Assembly: GCA_010645155.1 (NCBI GenBank)
Contig: CM021312.1
Location: 13,287,408 to 13,351,407 of the forward strand
Source of the DNA: Tigriopus japonicus
Taxonomy: Eukaryota > Arthropoda > Copepoda > Harpacticoida > Harpacticidae
Length of the DNA: 64,000 nucleotides
Direction of reading: 5' to 3'
Part shown: positions 59,488-64,000 of the stretch, piece by piece
How positions within the stretch are numbered: the first letter of the stretch is position 1
How the letters are laid out: each line of letters starts with the position of its first letter
Notes under the pieces: generated by a model
Databases searched by the model: none
What the model was told of the DNA's origin: nothing
The model's input: only the letters and a program-made list of their open reading frames with translations
Position numbers and translations under genes: made by a program

Positions 59488-60792
59488 ATGGCAATTCCAA
59501 GAGCAGCCAGTTCTTACTCCCTGCCAAAGGGCATCCCATTCTTTGACATCGAGATTTCAAACATATTTGACTATGGAATATGGGAAGAGGATTGGGAGAG
59601 ATTCCTTAGAGTGACGGGATTGGAATCGGCATCTGCTCAAATGAAAGTGGATATCATGTTATCTGGCTTTTCAAACGCAACTAAAGGCATCATCAAGAAA
59701 CTAGACCTCTCGTTTAGTGACCGCAAGGACGAGGCTTTAGTGCGCGAGAAACTGCGAGGATTCATAAGAGGGTCAATCTGTCGAGTCATAGAGAGACGAA
59801 AATTGCGACGAAGAACACAAAGACCCAATGAGGACCTCGAGATCTATGTGATGGAACTGAGGGAAATCATGAAAAATTGCGACTTTTGTGATGTTTGTGC
59901 CGAGACCGTTTTATGTGATCAGGTTGCTGAGGGCATTTCTAATCAAGAAGCGGTCAAAGAGATGCTTCGTGATGAAAAGCTCACGTTGAAGAAAGCTATC
60001 GCAATCGGTCGAAGCCATGAAGAGTCGTCTAAATGCAAATCGTTATTGCAAGAAACAGAAACAACTCAGAGCCAGGTCAATCAAACGCACAAAACACACG
60101 CCAAAAACCCGGTTAAGAAAAACCCTTTTAGAAAGAAAATCCCAGAGAATATTACATGCACGAAATGTGGATTCCAAAAGCATTTTGAAGGCCGCGAATG
60201 CCCAGCTGAGGGACAAGAATGCAACAAATGTGGTAGAAGTGGGCATTTTGGATCTGTGTGCCGAGGATTGAAGCCAGCGAGTTCCAACGTGGCAAAGATT
60301 TCCTCCATGCAGACAAGCAAAGCTCCTGCGAGCAAATCCCCACATTCAAAACCTTGCCAAATGGTTTATATGTCAGTGACCACCTCTAATGGCCGTGCAA
60401 ACGTTCACGCACTCCCTGATACGGGAGCCGAGTTTTCTGGGGCAGGTTTGGATCTGTTGAACGCTCTCGGAGAAAGTGATCATAACTTGGTTGACGCTGA
60501 GTTGAAGGCTGAAGTCTTTAATTTAGACAAATGGTCCATTTATGGAACAATTGTCGAAATTGCTGAGAATAGACGATACCTCATCAAAACACCCTCTGGA
60601 GCTGTATTTTGTAGGAACAGAAAATATCTTCGTAAGCGCCACCCTTTATCGGTTCCTCCTGATGCCCAAACTAGAGGTTTAGATCAGTCTCATTCAACTC
60701 CATTTGAATCCTTGATTCCGCAGATCATTACACATCCACGTCCAATTCGAACCCGGAGAAAACCTGACCGTTTGGGGTACGAAAGAGATTGA
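59488..60792 (+). CDS. Gag-protease-integrase-tail fusion ORF of the LTR element
   Basis: One 434-codon frame. Residues 1-190 are a helical capsid-type Gag region. Two zinc knuckles follow at about 224-238 (CTKCGFQKHFEGREC, with wider than usual spacing) and 245-258 (CNKCGRSGHFGSVC, a regular CX2CX4HX4C). Next comes an aspartic-protease start with the active-site text DTGAEFSGAG (about 311-320). Directly after it the chain changes to WSIYGTIVEIAENRRYLIKT and NRKYLRKR, which resembles the C-terminal SH3-like tail of Ty3/gypsy integrases, and ends in a basic stretch. The protease is therefore incomplete and all polymerase and integrase core domains are missing, with the frame preserved across the deletion. 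A possible overlapping ORF at 59195-59614 in another frame has no recognised domain. RNA packaging by the knuckles is the only activity likely to survive. Confidence 0.85.
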   Translation: MAIPRAASSYSLPKGIPFFDIEISNIFDYGIWEEDWERFLRVTGLESASAQMKVDIMLSGFSNATKGIIKKLDLSFSDRKDEALVREKLRGFIRGSICRVIERRKLRRRTQRPNEDLEIYVMELREIMKNCDFCDVCAETVLCDQVAEGISNQEAVKEMLRDEKLTLKKAIAIGRSHEESSKCKSLLQETETTQSQVNQTHKTHAKNPVKKNPFRKKIPENITCTKCGFQKHFEGRECPAEGQECNKCGRSGHFGSVCRGLKPASSNVAKISSMQTSKAPASKSPHSKPCQMVYMSVTTSNGRANVHALPDTGAEFSGAGLDLLNALGESDHNLVDAELKAEVFNLDKWSIYGTIVEIAENRRYLIKTPSGAVFCRNRKYLRKRHPLSVPPDAQTRGLDQSHSTPFESLIPQIITHPRPIRTRRKPDRLGYERD

Positions 60793-60874
60793 AGAATTTG
60801 TATCATTTGGATGGACGAAAGCTTGAAACAATTTTTTTATCAATGATTTCGTTGTTTCATGCTTAGTGGGGGGG

Positions 60875-61101
60875 TGTTGTATGATTGTGTAGCTCATGCC
60901 ATTTATTCATTCCGGCTCTGAGTTGTAACTCAGACAGGAATTATCTTTTACCAAGACAAATACAGGACTTCTTCTTTTTACCTCCAACGATGTGGTTCCT
61001 TTCTTTACGTTCATGGAACCTTCGATAGGAACCTTGATACCCATGTATATATCAGGTCCTTGGGTTGTCTATAGATTTACAATCTGAATCACAACATAAC
61101 A
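60875..61101 (+). repeat. 3' LTR
   Basis: 227 bp, same text as the 5' LTR, preceded by a G-rich purine tract and followed by the duplicated aggat. Confidence 0.93.
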
Positions 61102-61109
61102 AGGATAAT

Positions 61110-62880
61110 CGATTTAATACCTCTTAGATGCCAAAACGTGATCTCAATGGTCAGAAACGCAAACACCTCAAAGGGAGGGGTTTTCAAAAAATCCATGTCC
61201 CATAACAAATTTCCTAGAACTTGGTAAGCATGTCCTATAAGTCCTAAAATTGAGTTTTGAATCTACTTTTAGTACCCTATTTGTTGCCATAATCCCATTT
61301 ACTATCTAAAACACAAATTCAAAATATCTGCAATGCCAAAATGTGATTTATAGGATCAGAAACGTAAACTACTATGTGAGCGGATTTTCAAAGATTTTTA
61401 TGTCCCATAATTAACATTTTATTACTGGGAAGCTTGATCCACCACGAGTAAAGTTGAGTTTTGTAACGATTTTTCCGTACCCTGTCTGTTAACATCTTCC
61501 CCATAATGTTTTTCAAACTCAAATTCAATGTCATCCTAAAGGCAAAAATACTATCTCAAGGGCCAGAAACGCACTCACCAAATAAAAACCAGATTTTTAA
61601 AAATACACGTCCCACAATTGACTTTTTATGACCCAGGAAGCTTGATGTGCCAGGACTGACTGAGTTTTGTAGAGAGTTTTTGTTTTTGGTAACCTAAGGG
61701 TTACCATGATCCATTTGAAGTTTCTTAACACCAATTCAAAGTCTCCTCAAGGCCAAAATGTGATCTCAAGCGTTGGAAAGAGAAAAACCTAAATGATCAG
61801 ATATTTTGAAATTCCATATCCCATAATAATCTTTTGATTTTAATTTTCACTGAATTTAAGTTTTGTAATGATAATTTCACACCTTTTAAGTTTTTGAACA
61901 CAAATACAACGTCTCCTTAATGCCAAAGTGCGATTTTATGTGCCGAAGACGCACACTCCAAAATGAGGTTTTTTTTTTTTTAATTCCATGTCCCATTAAA
62001 AATTTTTGTGACTCAGGAAGCTTGATCCACAAGGACTGAATTTGAGTTTTGTGATGGTATTTTTTGAACTTGAAATTGGAGTTTCAAACGTGATGGTATT
62101 CCATTACCTTTTAAGTTTTCAAACACAAATTCATTGTCTTCTTGACAACAAAGTGTGATTTTACGTGCCAGAGACGCAAATTCGTAAATGAGTGGATTTT
62201 TCAAAAATTCCGTTTCCCATAATAATTTTTTTATTACTGGGAAGCTTGATCCACCAGGATAAAATTTGAGTTTTGTGATGGGATTTCCATACATTTTCAG
62301 TTTTCAGACGCAAAATCAATGTCTTCTTAATGCCAAAGGGTGATTTTACATACCAGAACGCAAATTCCTCAATGAGCGGATGTTTCAAACTTCCATGTCC
62401 CATAAAGAACTTTTATGACTTAGGACACTTGATCCAAAAGGACTGAATTTCCCGGGGATTTTGATCCACCAGGACTGAATTTAAGTTTTGTAATGGGATA
62501 TCCATTCAAGCTTTAAACCTTTTAAGTTTTCAAACACAAATTCAACGTCTCCTTAATGCCAAACGGCAACGACATACAGGTCAGAGGCGCAATTTCTTAA
62601 ATAAGGGGATTTTTCAAAATTTCCATTTCCCATAGTAATCCTTTTATTACCGAGAGGCTTGATTCACCAGGATTGAATTTGAGTTTGGTAACGGTTTTTC
62701 GGTACCATTTAAGTTTTCAAGCACAAATTCACTGTCCTTGCAATGCTAAAAAGTGATATGAAGGGTCAGAGATGCAAATACCTAAATGAGCGGATTTTTC
62801 AGGCAAAACAATTTAGGCGACTTAATAAAACTATTTTTTACGCGGGAATATTGATCCACAAAGTCTGAAGCTGGTTTTTG
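61110..62880. repeat. Degenerate tandem array, about 9 units of roughly 200 bp
   Basis: A unit with TGCCAAA.TGTGAT, CAGAAACGCAAA, GAGCGGATTTTTCAAA, CATGTCCCATAA, GGAAGCTTGATCCACCAGGA and TTGAGTTTTGTAA blocks recurs in that order. Unit starts are near 61127, 61336, 61538, 61751, 61921, 62145, 62329, 62557 and 62742, so spacing is 170-228 bp. Copies differ considerably, so the array is old. ORFs inside are not supported. Confidence 0.8.
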
Positions 62881-64000
62881 CGTGGCTTTATGATGTCCAA
62901 TATGTTGCCGTATCAATGTTCAAGTCTTTGCACATTAAAACAGAACATGGCACAAACTTCTGACCGAAAATTTGTTGGATCTCGTGAATTTTGGCTCTAT
63001 CTTGCATTTGACTATTGTATGATTCTGATACACTTAGAAAAAAATGAACCGATCGATTGGAGGTAAAGTGGTTTTTATTTCTCATCGCTGTTTCTCATTT
63101 TTCATCTACTAGGTTCAGAGAGTGAAATATTTCGGAAGAATCTAATAACTTGCCCCTTTTCCTTCCCCTCCCCTCTGAGAATGTTCAAGTTACATCATGA
63201 AAGTTTATTTTGTTTATTATTGTTTATTGAAGAACCACTCTAGGCACCAACAAATGATGAAGATAGAGTTTTGTGTGGAGTGTGGAAGAATATATGAAAA
63301 CCGAAGATCTGAAGGTTAAAATTTTTGCAGGAAAAATATCTAAGGATGATGGAGCGGCATGAACATGGAGAAAAAAAATTAATAGCAGGAACGTTAGTAT
63401 AAAAAATGGAGATTTTTTTGTGGGGTTTTGTTTTAGGTAAAATGTGTACTCAAAAAAATTCCCGTTTTGTGTAGCTCCAATGCAAAATTGTGGTTGCTCG
63501 CGGTTAAAAAGGGACAAATCAATATGGTGTGTTCTTTTTCGAAAATCCACACGTATCGGCCATGAAATTGAATCCAAAGTGAGCCGGGTTGGTTGTGCCA
63601 AAGCTTTTGGAAATGGATCACCATGAAATGAACTGTCTTTCCCTTCTGAATCAACGATCGTTTTCTCAAAACTCTTTTACAATCCAAATCATTGGAAGAA
63701 ATGGTGCAAACAAGCACAAACAGATCAGTTTCTCTTGCATGTGGAGAACAAAAAAGAGTCGATTGCGGGGGATCAAACTAATCTTTGACAGAGATGCAAA
63801 AGAAAGTCAACCCCTTATCAATCCAAGACGATACAGAATCAAATGAAAATTATTGAGTTGGACCAGGTCGAGACCCACAGCTGTGGAACAATGCCAAAAG
63901 ATTTTTGGATTACAGAAAACATAGAGCAGTGGATGGTATCCCATGAGTTTGTGTTACAAATCAACGAGGTGTCAGAACATCTCAAAGATAACGCAAATGG
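62881..64000. other. Right edge, no gene supported
   Basis: AT-rich DNA with overlapping ORFs on both strands (for example 63589-63846 plus and 63601-63224 minus), none with a domain I recognise. An exon of a gene continuing beyond 64000 is possible but not demonstrable. Confidence 0.4.

Larger units (their letters stand above)
58880..61101 (+). mobile_element. Internally deleted LTR retrotransposon with identical LTRs
   Basis: Two 227-bp direct repeats (58880-59106 and 60875-61101) begin TGTTGTATG and end CATAACA, and I find no difference between them. The 5-bp duplication aggat lies at 58875-58879 and 61102-61106. The 5' LTR is followed at once by a primer-binding-like TGGCGCAGCTGGCATC. 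A G-rich purine run (AGTGGGGGGGG at 60866-60874 or thereabouts) precedes the 3' LTR. The internal region is only about 1.77 kb with one ORF. It holds gag and pol ends but no reverse transcriptase, RNase H or integrase core, so mobility would need proteins supplied by a complete relative. Ty3/gypsy type is likely from the pol C-terminus. Confidence 0.93.

Noticed and set aside
59195..59614. Separate 139-codon ORF at the start of the LTR element
   Set aside because: Different frame from gag, no recognised domain, and it overlaps the gag start; treated as chance.
1..64000. CRISPR arrays, operons or bacterial features
   Set aside because: Spliced genes, TATA boxes, poly(A) signals and eukaryotic transposons show this is animal nuclear DNA; the tandem repeats are satellites without spacers.

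Overview
The window is nuclear DNA of an arthropod, most likely a crustacean and possibly a copepod. Three things suggest this: a divergent ionotropic (IR-type) chemoreceptor gene, a short cysteine-rich secreted protein of arthropod type, and intron-rich genes that mix 60-75 bp introns with multi-kilobase introns full of transposons. Non-coding DNA is AT-rich and crowded with small inverted-repeat elements. The species cannot be told from sequence alone.

Layout. (1) At 1940-2212 (+) lies what looks like the last coding exon of a CCDC115/Vma22-like V-ATPase assembly factor; its upstream exons are not identified. (2) 5364-23543 (+) is a seven-exon forkhead transcription factor, best read as FoxN-like, 664 codons, with all exon phases agreeing. 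Its introns hold many transposons. (3) 25999-44413 (+) is a ten-exon secreted mosaic protein of about 1209 residues: signal peptide, 13 LDL-receptor class A repeats, one Kunitz domain, one thioredoxin domain with a CHTC active site, one Kazal domain and a Thr-rich tail. Every intron is phase 1. (4) Nested in its third intron on the opposite strand (33036-32170) is a two-exon gene for a secreted Cys-rich protein. (5) 57067-52383 (-) is a five-exon ionotropic receptor of 601 residues. (6) 58880-61101 is an intact-ended LTR retrotransposon with identical 227-bp LTRs, whose single ORF joins gag, zinc knuckles and the start of the protease directly to the C-terminus of pol. (7) 61110-62880 is a degenerate tandem array of about 200-bp units; the rest of the right edge has no gene I can support.

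Mobile DNA. At least five non-autonomous elements have 8-bp target duplications (hAT type). Three have CACNNTG ends and 4-bp duplications; one of these is a nearly perfect 1.1-kb palindrome. There is also a 30-bp minisatellite of about 28 copies, a 2.9-kb composite with arms of about 640 bp, and several hairpin MITEs. Three insertions can be dated relative to their hosts because an empty copy of the host repeat lies elsewhere in the same window.

No operon-like or joint function of the genes is suggested. They are ordinary eukaryotic neighbours: a transcription factor, two secreted proteins and a sensory receptor. Gene models come from reading frame, splice-site and phase matching by eye. No homology search was run.
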